Shown piece by piece: positions 1 through 9,876 of a stretch of 64,000 bases of DNA. Origin of the DNA: Hawksworthiomyces lignivorus. Lineage: Eukaryota > Ascomycota > Sordariomycetes > Ophiostomatales > Ophiostomataceae. The DNA lies in contig NTMA01000038.1 in NCBI GenBank assembly GCA_002917075.1, positions 1 through 64,000 on the forward strand. The letters are read 5' to 3'. Within the stretch, counting starts at the first letter, position 1, and every line of letters starts with the position of its first letter. The translations under genes and the position numbers were made by a program. Under the pieces are notes generated by a model. That model worked only from the letters and a program-made list of their open reading frames with translations, searched no databases and was not told the origin of the DNA.

Positions 1-6
1 TTTTTT

Positions 7-26
7 CCCCCCCCCCCCCCCCCCCC
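7..26. repeat. poly-C tract at window edge
   Basis: Twenty consecutive C residues preceded by six T residues. Such a homopolymer at the very start of the window may be a genuine low-complexity tract or the ragged edge of an assembly gap. Nothing functional can be read from it. Confidence 0.9.
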
Positions 27-433
27 TGTGTCTCTCTTTCTCGAAATTCTGTACATTCTCACCTCCTCTCTCGTCTCTGCGAATTCAGCTGCCTATTGTT
101 TAGCAGAACTCTCCCGACAGCCTAGACTAGGCGCCAGTGTTTTCTTTGTCTCCCAGGATCTGACTTTGGTTTACGATGCATGCGCGTCGTAGACAACCGT
201 CTCTTTCTGGCTCAGGCTCTAGTGTCATAAACTACAAAGAAGTAACGTCATGAGCACTTGTTTCGTCACCTCTTGCGGAGCGAGTCGGACAATGTGGGAA
301 GCCTAGATGAAGAAGTCTCCGGCAGTACACCGTACAGTAAACAACATCCAGCGCAATATGTGATGCGGAGAGCTATTCCGTATCCTGTATTTTGTGACCA
401 CATGCGTTGTAAGTACTATGCAGTTTCGCGTGT

Positions 434-466
434 AGGTGTGAAGAGGTGTGAAGAGGTGTGAAGAGG
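434..466. repeat. 10-bp tandem repeat, three copies
   Basis: The unit AGGTGTGAAG is present three times head to tail without mismatch, followed by AGG as the start of a fourth copy. It lies outside any gene I can support. Confidence 0.9.
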
Positions 467-680
467 GTAAGATGTACGTAAGAAAATGGCCACTAGGATT
501 GGGCGACATCGGACCATGTCTGCTGCAGCTCCGTTTCTGTTACCTATTCTCGCTATTATTCTCCCTCCCAAACTCCACCACCACTCCGGGACAATTACTA
601 ACCCTTCCGTAGACAGAGGCTCCGTCAAGGGATAAACGGCAGTCGTTCTTGGCAGGGAAAAAAAGGAAAAAAAGGAAAAA

Positions 681-735
681 TAAAATAAAAATAAAAATAA
701 AAATAAAACTGTTCTCAAAAGAGAGAGAGAGAGAG
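681..735. repeat. A-rich pentamer run and GA microsatellite
   Basis: A run built on the unit TAAAA/TAAAAA is followed a few bases later by a perfect (GA)n run at 721-735. These are simple sequence repeats in a gene-free stretch. Confidence 0.85.
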
Positions 736-1662
736 ATTTACACCTAGCCATGCATATGCTCCTACCGGTTATTGGTACCAAAAATGGAATGATACTATTG
801 TCTTGAAGGAAGGGCGTAGCCAGAACATGAATGGCACCGCGCAAGATGTGATAGGCTAACAGGGATTTAAACACATCGAATTATTATTCAGAGAGCAGTG
901 AGAAGAGCAGTTTGTCAGCCAGGCTTTGTCAGACAAGATCAAGTACTGTAAGCACAGGGCAGAAACCATCTGATTTCTTGTCAAACAAGACCCAACAAGG
1001 GAGGGCAGGGGCATGTCCGGTTTATTGGAACAGGAGAGACGATCTGGAACTGTAAGACGGCCGTTTAGCAGGGGGCAAATCTATCCGGTCCTCAGGCAGC
1101 CACTAGCTCGCTCATAGCGCACCAGCGGGCGGCAGGCCAGTCAACCGCTGCATTGGCACGGGTGCGCAGCGCGCCAGCGTGTGTGCTCCGTCTCGTCGGA
1201 GTGTGAAACGGTGAGTGACTCATTGTTTCCAGCGAGAGAGGTAAAAAGAGATTTTCTCCTGCCTTAGCCTTGCAGACATCGGATTGCTTATTTTTGCAGG
1301 TTTGTCCGCTCTTTCGAAAGCCGTGCCCAAGCGAAATGCGCAATGAGACCTTGGAACTGTGCGAATTGAGGCGGAAGAGCAGAAGGGTAGAAGAGGGATG
1401 ACGACGACGAAGATGATGAAAGATGGCACAAGGCAATGGCAATCCCGTTTCCATCCAGCAAATACGCAATCGCTGTTCTGCCTTTCTGTTTCTTGCCTTG
1501 TGGTGATTGTCCACCAACGTGCGCAATTGAAGTCTGGGGTAAAATACAATAGGAGATACGAGTAGCCAGCCGTACAGCACGGAGTCACTCCGCTATACTA
1601 CACCATGACAGTGTATCTATAATACGAATACGGTGGAAGTGGCAGAGTTTTGCGCGGTTGTC

Positions 1663-1663
<1 letters not shown>

Positions 1664-1701
<38 letters not shown>
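1664..1701. repeat. 38-T homopolymer
   Basis: Thirty-eight consecutive T residues on the + strand, followed by ACAG. The exact length of such a tract is unreliable in most assemblies. On the minus strand it would read as a poly-A run and could be the scar of a retroposed transcript, but no gene body, target-site duplication or retroelement is visible next to it. Confidence 0.85.
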
Positions 1702-1704
<3 letters not shown>

Positions 1705-3480
1705 GTCCAAGTGACTAACATGCCTGAATTGGGAATAGCCACGCCCATTGAATGACAACCTTTAAAAAAGGGTTTTCAATGTTTAATCAGACTAAGAAAA
1801 AGGCTAGGAGGCACACCGGTACCCAGAACAGCGTCCAATTATTACTGCTTCTGCGCCGCGCGAATACTCACTCTTACAAGGGGGATGGGCACAGTCCCAC
1901 AATTGCGCGCTGCAGATGTCAAATCCCGATCAGCGGGTGAAGGTTTCCTTTCCATGAATTGAGTTGAGAAACAAAGCTTTGTCTTGGCACCTTTTTTTCT
2001 TTTTGTTTTGGCGTGGCGCGCCCTCTAACTAAGGCAGCTGTAAAAGGATGTTTTCTCCGTTAACTCCTTCATTGGGTCGACTAACTTCCGGCACTTTCAT
2101 AAATTCGCAAATCACCTAAATGAATCCCGCTGGATCATGCGCAGCGTGCATAGTCTAAGCTTACAGTACAAGTACAAGGAGGCTTTGACAGGAGTAGCCT
2201 CATCAATCGCAATCTCCGTTTGGAAATGTCCGTACGGATGTCGACTGGTTCGTAAATACGTATGTATGATCGAGCGCCGTTGTTCTCCTCCGTGTGAGTG
2301 TGTCGCAAAACAATACCGAGCACCGTCACGCAAAATGGATGCCGAGCACCGTCAGGTGGGCCAAGGCTGGGGATCCTCCCTCGCAGTCCCGCAGCCTTCT
2401 CTCAGGCTCTTGGTTATTATTATGTGACTCTAAAACGTCTAAGCATAAACATACGGAGTACCAAGTACGAAATACGTTCCACCCTCCTACCCCACTCGCG
2501 CACACCCCCCTGTCGATTTAGAACGACATCTTGCGCCCTTTGTAGAGCTATCCGCTTGTCGACATTTTCGACAACGCTTAATAGATTCTAGTCAGTTCTA
2601 CTGTGGTGTCTTTCTTCTCATATTTGTTTGGGGTCTTTTGCTCGTTCTAGCTCATGTCGCGCGTGCGTTTTCTGTTTTTCATAGCAGTATTTTTTTTTTC
2701 TTTCTTTCATTTCTAATCATCTGGCTTAGAAACCAACATCCATTACAGCCCATTGATTTTATTGTATCCACTTGAGGAACCAGTCGTCCCAGTTCATGGG
2801 TACGGAGTAGGCGCTTCGAGCTTGTCCTCGGCGGATACAAAAGGTCGGATGTGACTCAGCTCTACCGTATTGCATCGTCCTTCTTCTGCTACTTCGTTCT
2901 GTGCATTGTCGTCACGGCTTGCGTTTTAGTGCCATATACTTTCGCTGCCTCGCTGAACTTGCGCGTTCTGGAGGTATTCCTCCGTGTGTTCTCCATCTTA
3001 CATGCTTCGCAATGTCTGTAGACTCACTCCTCCCCACTTCCCCAGGAGCTATTCTGCTAACTCGCTTGCAGCTGCGTATTGCTCGTTCACATTGTCTCTT
3101 TCGCTCCGCACGGTATTCATCTATAAATCATTCTATCTCATCTTTTATATAAGTCTGTTTCACCTCCCCATTTTGACATTTCTAAATTTTAACCATTTTA
3201 TAGGATATACCCGTTCAAGAAGACAGCAGATACTCGAGCGCCATCTCCCTTGCCATCCGCATATTGGCATACCAATTTTCACAACCTTCTTCCTGGTTCA
3301 TTACTGCGAATTGAAACCAGACGTTCGGTATCTGCTTCTTGCTGCGGGAGCACACTCTACTTTTATTTATTTTTTGCTTGGCCTTGCCAGCATTGCCAAT
3401 CTTATATTGTATATTATTTTGAACCGTCTCCTGCCTTCATGTCGATAACCAAAGTCTTTCTGATGTTACACGGTTCTAAC

Positions 3481-5127
3481 ATGTCCGGCGTGAGCGACAG
3501 TGGAAGCAGCACCTTCTCCGGGCCCGGTTCCAGCCGCCACCCTGCGTACCCCGTTACCGACATGGACATCCGGCTCGACAACCACTACCATGCCAGGGTC
3601 TACAAGTCTGGCGAGTCCATCACGGGCTGCGTGGCCATCACCCCCCAGCGGAACATCCCCTTTGATCGCTTCGAGATCGTTCTGCTCGGCACCGCCCACA
3701 GCCGCGTCGACAACATCAGCTCGCCCATCGAGTCCAGCCACGTATTCTTGAAGCTGCTCATGCCCATCCCGGAATCCCTGTACCCGATCCCCCGCGTCCT
3801 CGAGGCCCATCAGACGTACACCCTTCCGCTGCACTTCGTCGTGCCGCACCACCTGACATTGAGCGCCTGCAACCACAAGGTTCAGTCTCCCCTTGTGCAC
3901 GACTACCACGTGCGGCTGCCGCCGACCATGGGCGCCTTTGGCAACAGCGGCGGCACCCACGCCTCCGCTAACACGACGGCCAAGTGGGAGCGAGACGACC
4001 TGGCCCCAGAGATGGCCAGCATCGAGTATTCCATCAAGGCCCGGGTCTACCGAGACGGCGAAAAGACCTCTTCCGGCGCCGTCACCCGCTCCAAGATTGT
4101 CGAAGCCGTCCACCCGCTGCGGATCTTGCCCGCCACCCTCGTAGACCCGCCTCTGCAGCTGACCAGCAACGACCGCGCATACAAGCTCCACACGAGCAAG
4201 ACCATGCGGAAAGGCCTGCTCGCGCCGTTTATCCGGAGCGGCAGCAGCAAAGTCGGACGCATCACCGCTTTCACCGGCGACGACGCCAATGCGCCGCAGC
4301 CCGAGCCCATCGTGCTGCGCCCAGACGGCGCCGAGGCTGCCCCGACGACCGCCTTTGTGCAGCTGTACTTTGACCCCGCCACGCCCGACACGCCGCCGCC
4401 GCGCGTCACGAGCGTCTCGACCAAGCTGTGCGCCCACACCTACTTCGCCGCGGGCCCCATCTCTTCGTTCCCCAACCTCGGCGAGTGGGCCCGGTTCGAC
4501 GGCCCGTCGCTCGAGCGCCGGGGGAGCTACACGACGTCCGTGTCGCTGCTGTCGCAGACCATCAAGGACTTCCAGTGGGAGGCCAGGGTGGACACGGGCC
4601 GCAGGGACTCGGGCTACTGCAGCGACGACAGCGACGACGAGGCGGCTTCTGCTTCTGCTGCTGCTGCCGGGAGCAGCAGCGGCCTCCGGCGGCTCTCGCC
4701 GCCCTCCCCCTCCAAGGACGTCGGCATCGTCTACGCCGCGCAGCTGGTCGTGCCCGTCGAGCTGCCCATGCGCAAGAAGATGTTCGTGCCGACCTTCCAC
4801 TCGTGCATCGTCTCGCGCACCTACGCCCTGCAGCTGGCCGTGACCGTCGCGCCCGGGTCCACCACCTCGTCCTCGGGGCGCGACAAGAAGAGCCGCGGCG
4901 ACAGCTCGTCGTCCACCACCACGCTGACCCTCACGGTCCCCGTGCAGATCGTCGTCGGCGACGACGGCCAGGGCCAGCAGGAGGACACCGAGGGCCTGCC
5001 CAGCTTCGAGACCGCGCTCGAAGAGGCCGAGGCCGAGGCCCACCTCCGGCCGCGGGTCCTGGCCGTCCCCGATGCCGAGTACCAGCAGACTAGCCAGCTT
5101 CCCGGCTACAACACGGCCAGCTGGTAG
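3481..5127 (+). CDS. arrestin-like N-terminal domain protein (trafficking adaptor)
   Basis: A single-exon gene of 548 codons from the ATG at 3481. Residues about 20-160 resemble the arrestin N-terminal beta sandwich of fungal alpha-arrestins: an HYHARVYKSGESITG strand pair, then NIPFDRFEIVLLGTAHSRV, then a PLHFVVPHHL segment. Fungal alpha-arrestins generally link membrane cargo to Rsp5-type ubiquitin ligases. The middle (about residues 380-410) is Ser/Ala-rich and acidic. No classical PPxY motif is visible; only LPSF and LPGY near the C-terminus resemble degenerate versions, so ligase binding is uncertain. The frame is open back to 3250 with in-frame ATGs at 3439 and 3463. I prefer 3481 because the upstream codons encode low-complexity hydrophobic sequence unlike the family. 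GC content is very high compared with the flanking DNA. The antisense frame of similar length is a composition shadow. Confidence 0.85.
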   Translation: MSGVSDSGSSTFSGPGSSRHPAYPVTDMDIRLDNHYHARVYKSGESITGCVAITPQRNIPFDRFEIVLLGTAHSRVDNISSPIESSHVFLKLLMPIPESLYPIPRVLEAHQTYTLPLHFVVPHHLTLSACNHKVQSPLVHDYHVRLPPTMGAFGNSGGTHASANTTAKWERDDLAPEMASIEYSIKARVYRDGEKTSSGAVTRSKIVEAVHPLRILPATLVDPPLQLTSNDRAYKLHTSKTMRKGLLAPFIRSGSSKVGRITAFTGDDANAPQPEPIVLRPDGAEAAPTTAFVQLYFDPATPDTPPPRVTSVSTKLCAHTYFAAGPISSFPNLGEWARFDGPSLERRGSYTTSVSLLSQTIKDFQWEARVDTGRRDSGYCSDDSDDEAASASAAAAGSSSGLRRLSPPSPSKDVGIVYAAQLVVPVELPMRKKMFVPTFHSCIVSRTYALQLAVTVAPGSTTSSSGRDKKSRGDSSSSTTTLTLTVPVQIVVGDDGQGQQEDTEGLPSFETALEEAEAEAHLRPRVLAVPDAEYQQTSQLPGYNTASW

Positions 5128-6093
5128 GCTGGCTGGCTGGACCTTAGCTCGGGCACTCGTTTCTTTTTCATTATTTTTCTTTTCACCATTTTTCTTTTCC
5201 TATTTGCTTTCTTTAATTTTTATACTACAAAAGCGTTTGCATTTTACGGGTGGCATGAGCATGAGAATGATATCCAGACTGGCAGCATAGACTTTGGATT
5301 TTACATATTCTTCATTTTTGTTTTGGGATTTTTTATTTTTTTTATTTATTTTTTTTTCCTATCTGGTTTTTTTCTCTCATCCTATGGGTTCGGGTCATCT
5401 AAAAATGCAATTCTGGGTGGAGTTAGTTCATGAGATCTGCAAACTTCCGTCGTCAACAACGGGAGCTTAATACACATTTATCTTTTTTTTTTTGGATTGT
5501 TACACCAACAAAAACAAACAAAAAAAAGATTTTTAATATTTATAACACTAAATTTGTTTTACGGTGCTTCTTACGCCTTTTCTCTCGTTCCATGGTAAAG
5601 TTCCTCTTTATAAAGTATGTTAAACGAGTCTATGTCATCTGGCTGTTATTGTTACATAGTTGAAATAAACTTCGAACACGAAACATCAAATACAAACAAT
5701 GACCCCCTGAGCTTTCATATTGTCTTTCATTTCTCTTTGTCTGACCCGTAAGCACGCCTAGAAGACAATAAAAAGAACCAATGTTGCGCCGCACCGTCTC
5801 AGCGTTGCTTATCATGTGCAGCGGAGGAAAATCTTCAACACTCGGACTACAGGAAAATCACAAAAGCACAAGTAGCAAAAAAAAAAAAAAAAAATGAAAT
5901 AGTAAGACTGAAATAAAAACACAGCCGTTGCAAACCTGGATATTACAAAACCCCCTCGTCCCGGGGATAATCAAACAAAAGCATCTTTTTGGTACCATCC
6001 CTGTTGCCCATATCCTACCCAACCACTACAACTGTCGCTTGGCGGGCGTTACCTCCAAATTCCCCGGCGCCCCTCTTACACGCTTCTAGACAT
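5128..6093. other. convergent 3' intergenic region
   Basis: This lies between the ends of the arrestin-like gene (+) and ARP9 (-). It is T-rich and A-rich low-complexity DNA with an 18-A run at 5877-5894, consistent with two facing 3' untranslated regions. No coding sequence is supported. Confidence 0.7.
5877..5894. repeat. poly-A run
   Basis: Eighteen consecutive A residues on the + strand between the two facing gene ends. Simple homopolymer. Confidence 0.85.
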
Positions 6094-9051
6094 CTAGCCT
6101 AGCATGGAATGTGTCCGGACGCCCTTGGGACCGAGTTCACTAATGAGAGTTAGCAAAACGTGCATACCAGAAACCGTGTAGCCCGTGAGGATAATGCTGA
6201 GAGCAGAAAAGAAAAACCACCAAGTGAATGGCAGTGTGACCAAAACAAAGAAAGTGCACAAACAGGGACTTACTTGTAGTCGATGCGCGTCAGGCTCATC
6301 TGCCGCTGGCTCTCCTGGCCCTGGGCGTCGAGGTTGTGCACGCAGAACGCCAGCCGCGCGGCGACCTGGGCGCCGAGGAACATGGCCTCCTCGAAGCCGT
6401 TCTTGGTCCACTCGCCCAGGTACGTGGGCAGGGCGGCCAGCTTGATGGAGGTGGGCGTCTGCGAGTGGAAGTGGTGCGAGTGGAGGGCGCCGCCGGCGTC
6501 GCCGCCGGCCGCAGACCCGGGCCCACCGCTCTGGGGAAGCATCAGCGACGCGGTGGTGGCGGCCTGCAGGAGCGGGTTCACGGAGGACGACGTGGGCAGC
6601 TGGTGCGGCGGGGTGTTGAAGTTGCCGGTGGGGGTCTGCGAACCGGTGCCCGAGGGCGTGCCCATGTTGCTGGGCAGCTCCGAGGTGAAAATGGTGGCGG
6701 TGGACGGCGAGATGAGGTGGCGCGCGGCGAGCGTCTGCAGGATGTTGTCGCGCAGGCCGCGCAGGCGGCTGCCGTTGCCGACAAAGACGAGGTTCTCCCA
6801 GCACGACGGCCGCATGTACATGTCCTCGATGCCCTGCACGGTGCGGTAGATGGTGGTGACGATGCGGTCGATCTCGAGGCGGTCGGCAAACGTGAACCGC
6901 TCGAGGCCAATCTCGTAGTCGCGCCGTATCCGCTTGTACCGGCGGCCCTGCTCCTCGGCGGTGGCTGCGGCGGCGGCGGCGGCAGCAGTGGTGGACGCAG
7001 CGGGCACGACCTCTGTGGACGACGCGGCGGTGCCCTCGGCAGCTGGTGCCTCGGCAGCGGCGGCGGTTTCTTCTTTTGCGGCGGCGCCGTTTGCGTCGTT
7101 GGACGGCGCCTCCTCCGCGGGCGGCGCGTCTTCCATCGCAGCATCCTCCGTGGCGGCGGCGGCGTCGGCAGGCGCGGCCGCAGCCGCTGGCGCGTCGCTC
7201 GATGCCGGGGCCGGCGCGGCAGCATCCGCTGCTGGCTGCGCGGCTTCCTCCTCCTTTGTCTTCTCGGCCGAGGAGTCAGCCGCTGCGGAGGCGCCTTCCT
7301 CAGGCTTCTCTTCGACAGGCTTCTCTTCGACAGGCTTTGGCTTCTCTGGCTCCGACGCCGACGCCGGTGCTGCGGACGCGGCTTCGCTCTTCACAGCCGG
7401 GGTTTCCTCGGCTTTTGCGGGCGCGCCCTCGTCCTTCGCCTTGGCGTCCGCGCCGTCGGCGCCTGTCGCAGGCTTCTCTGGCTGCTTGGCCTCGCCGCCC
7501 GCGGTGGCCTTGGTCGCGTCGCCGTTGGCCGCCGCGGCGCTGTCGCCCTCGCCGTCGCCCTCTCCCTCACCATCCTCCTCGCCGTCGGCCTCCTCCTCGT
7601 CGTCCTCGTCCATGTCCGAGCCCTCGCCCTCGGAGCCGTCTTCGCTTCCGTCGGCGTCCTCGTCATGGCTCTTGCCGTTGGTCGCCGCGGCGGCGCCACC
7701 GGGATGGCCGGCCGCGCCGTTGCTGCCGCCGACAGCCGCACCGTTGCCTTGCAGGCGGAGAGCCTTGCTCGCCCGCGGCGCCACGTCCTCCTCCTCGACC
7801 AGCTCCTCAAAGTGGAACGTGGACCGCGGCCGCTTCGCATTGGGTAGGCGCACGTGCTTGGCCGCGGCCGCCTCGGCCTCGGCGGCCTTGCCACGCCGCC
7901 CAAAGCGGCCGCGCTCGGTCCGCTCCTTCTCTTTCTTGGCCAGAAACTCCTTGGTCTGCCCGCTGGTCACGATGCTGGCCACGTCGAGCACGCCGTCGTC
8001 GCCGACCGCCCCGGCGTCGTCCATGGCCGTGTCGTCGTCGGCATCGCCGCCGCTGGCGCCTGCTGCTGGCTGCGCTTGTGTGGACGCAGCGGCAGGAGCA
8101 GCAGCGCTCGCCGTCTGCTCGTCCGCCGCCGTCACCGCCAATGTGGGTGCGGCCTGCGGCGCAGGGGCCGGCTCGTCCTCAGCCGGCAGCTCCATCAGCT
8201 TGGGATGCTCGGGCGCGTACGGCAGCACCTCGCAGATGGGGCTCTTCTTGAGCTGCTCGGCCATCTCGTACGTGAAGCCCTTGTCGCGCAGCAGCGTCTT
8301 GAGGCGCTGTGTAAAGGCCTCACCGCCCGAGATGACGCGGTCCTCGCCGAACTCGGCGGCGAGGCCGACCTCCATGTGGTTCACCACGCGGCTGTCGTAG
8401 ATGCAGGTGACGTCGACCTTCTCGAAGCCAATGTCGATGACCGTCATGTGCGGCCACTTTAGCCCGTACTGTGTGGCCAGCGCGCTGTTGATCATGCACA
8501 GGGCCGGCGTCCTCGTCTTCTCAAAGATGTACAGGGCGATGGCCTCGCAGTCCGGCCGCGTCCACTGCGGGGACGTCATGAGCAGGATGGGCGTGTTGTG
8601 GTAGGTCGTCGTGAGCAGGCCGTGGACGTGCTCGAGGAAGGCCAAGAAGGCATCCATATTAACAATGTAGCCACCTGTGTTTTTGGGAGCTCGAGTTAGC
8701 AAAGAAAAGAGTTCATCGAAGAGGTGGCTTCAAAGAATAGCGAGCCTTACCGGACAGGGGATACACGGCGCCCTCGTCCGAGTCCGGGTCCTCGACATAC
8801 TCCCACTCCTCGCTCTCCTTGGCGTCTCCTGCGCCGCCCTCGCCGTCAGCCGTCAGCAGCTGCGCCTTTCTCCGCTTCCATGTGCGGTAGGGCCGCCACT
8901 CGCCGGTCTCCTCATCGCGGAACATGCGCGTCGGGATGCGGTATGCAGGCGGTGTGAGCTCGCCGCAGCCCAGCTGGGCCATGGTCGTGCGGCTGCCGGG
9001 GCAGACAATCAGAATCTGCTCCTCGCGCCATTTGCTCCCTGGGCCCGACAT
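6094..9051 (-). CDS. ARP9: actin-related protein ARP9 (SWI/SNF-RSC type remodeller subunit)
   Basis: Three exons: 9051-8751, 8674-6274 and 6196-6094 on the minus strand. The introns are 76 and 77 bp with GTAAGG...ACAG and GTAAGT...TCAG borders. The joined CDS is 2805 nt, or 934 aa. The N-terminus (EEQILIVCPGSRTTMAQLG) and the stretch PILLMTSPQWTRPDCEAI...INSALATQYG...VIDIGFEKVDVTCIYD match the fungal Arp9 branch of the actin fold. The C-terminal part has TSIKLAALPTYLGEW and EEAMFLGAQVAARLAF. Known role: Arp9 pairs with another Arp on the remodeller HSA helix. Unusual feature: residues about 260-680 are an Ala/Glu/Asp/Pro-rich insertion inside the actin fold. The last exon adds 34 residues; without splicing, translation would stop one codon past the exon 2 donor. 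INO80 subunit Arp8 is the main alternative, but the N-terminal motif fits Arp9 better. Confidence 0.88.
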
Positions 9052-9876
9052 TGTGCGAGGTTGGACGGCGGGTGTCCTGTTGAGGCTAAGAACAAGCAAA
9101 ATACACGGACGCAAACTGGAGGTGAATCAATTCGAGACCGGATGGATCTTTTGACGTAAACTGTATGCAAACAAATCTGCACAGCTGAGCTATGCTCGGC
9201 GGACCCTGGTCGTCTAGCTTCTGCGAGAAGTGCTCTGTTATCCGGCTGCTGCGTCTACTGCGTCTGCTGTGTCCGCTGTAATTTTGTTGGCTGGCTGGTT
9301 CTTTTTTTGCGACGATGCGCGAGTCGCGAGCGCGCCTTCCCCTGTCCAATGGCTCTCAGACATACCACGTGACAAGCAACGTGAACTTTTACATAATCAA
9401 TATGGCGCAAGGCTCCCAGCGCCCACAAACTCCATCCTCATCCCCAGGTAGAAGATGAATCCTACGATGATGGCAGAAGGTCTTTATGCGAAAAAGATTT
9501 TTGTATGCGTAATTATATGTGTTGTTTAGTTTCAGTTTGCAGCTATGTATGAACAAACGCACAAAACAGTAGCAAAACTCCCAGCTCCCAACAGGCATGT
9601 GCTTTCAGCTATCATATGTCCAACGTTTCGCCAGCACTCCAGCGACGCGCATGTTCTCGCATCTCATTAATACACTCCTTATACCCAAGAGATGAATAAT
9701 ATAAAGAAAAAAGAAAAAGAGAGCAACAAAAGACTCAACGCCATATGCTCCGAGTGAGTTATAATATCCCTATGTGACGCCAAGCTTTTACATGCAGTTT
9801 GAAACTTTGTGGGTTTCTCTCCATCACCGCACCCCCACGCCAGCACCAGGAATTCCTTGCTTGCTTCATTATGCAA
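9052..9876. other. ARP9 promoter and 3' region of the TM9SF gene
   Basis: Two minus-strand genes are arranged head to tail, so this spacer should hold the 3' UTR of the membrane protein gene and the promoter of ARP9. Frames of 65-87 codons occur, but none carries a recognisable domain. No further gene is supported. Confidence 0.6.

Larger units (their letters stand above)
27..3480. other. gene-free region and arrestin promoter/leader
   Basis: No convincing gene is seen. Reading frames of 60-160 codons occur on both strands but overlap one another, have no recognisable domain and show no family resemblance. The stretch contains a 10-bp tandem triplication (434-466), A/T-rich and GA microsatellite runs (681-735) and a 38-T run (1664-1701). 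From about 2580 to 3440 the + strand is pyrimidine-rich, as is common in promoters and 5' leaders of filamentous fungal genes, so this part probably holds the promoter and transcribed leader of the arrestin-like gene starting at 3481. Confidence 0.6.

Noticed and set aside
1092..1588. Two overlapping minus-strand frames of 162 and 122 codons
   Set aside because: They overlap in different frames without family resemblance. Neither can be preferred and neither shows coding features.
1664..1701. 38-T run as the tail of a retroelement
   Set aside because: No reverse transcriptase, target duplication or element body next to it; a simple homopolymer is enough.
3466..5043. 525-codon minus-strand frame opposite the arrestin-like gene
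   Set aside because: Gly/Arg/Val-rich with no domain; caused by very high GC at third positions of the sense gene.
6336..8400. Long + strand frames (about 400-500 codons) opposite ARP9
   Set aside because: Ala/Ser/Arg-rich mirror images of the ARP9 low-complexity insertion. The sense strand has actin-fold motifs and consistent splice sites.
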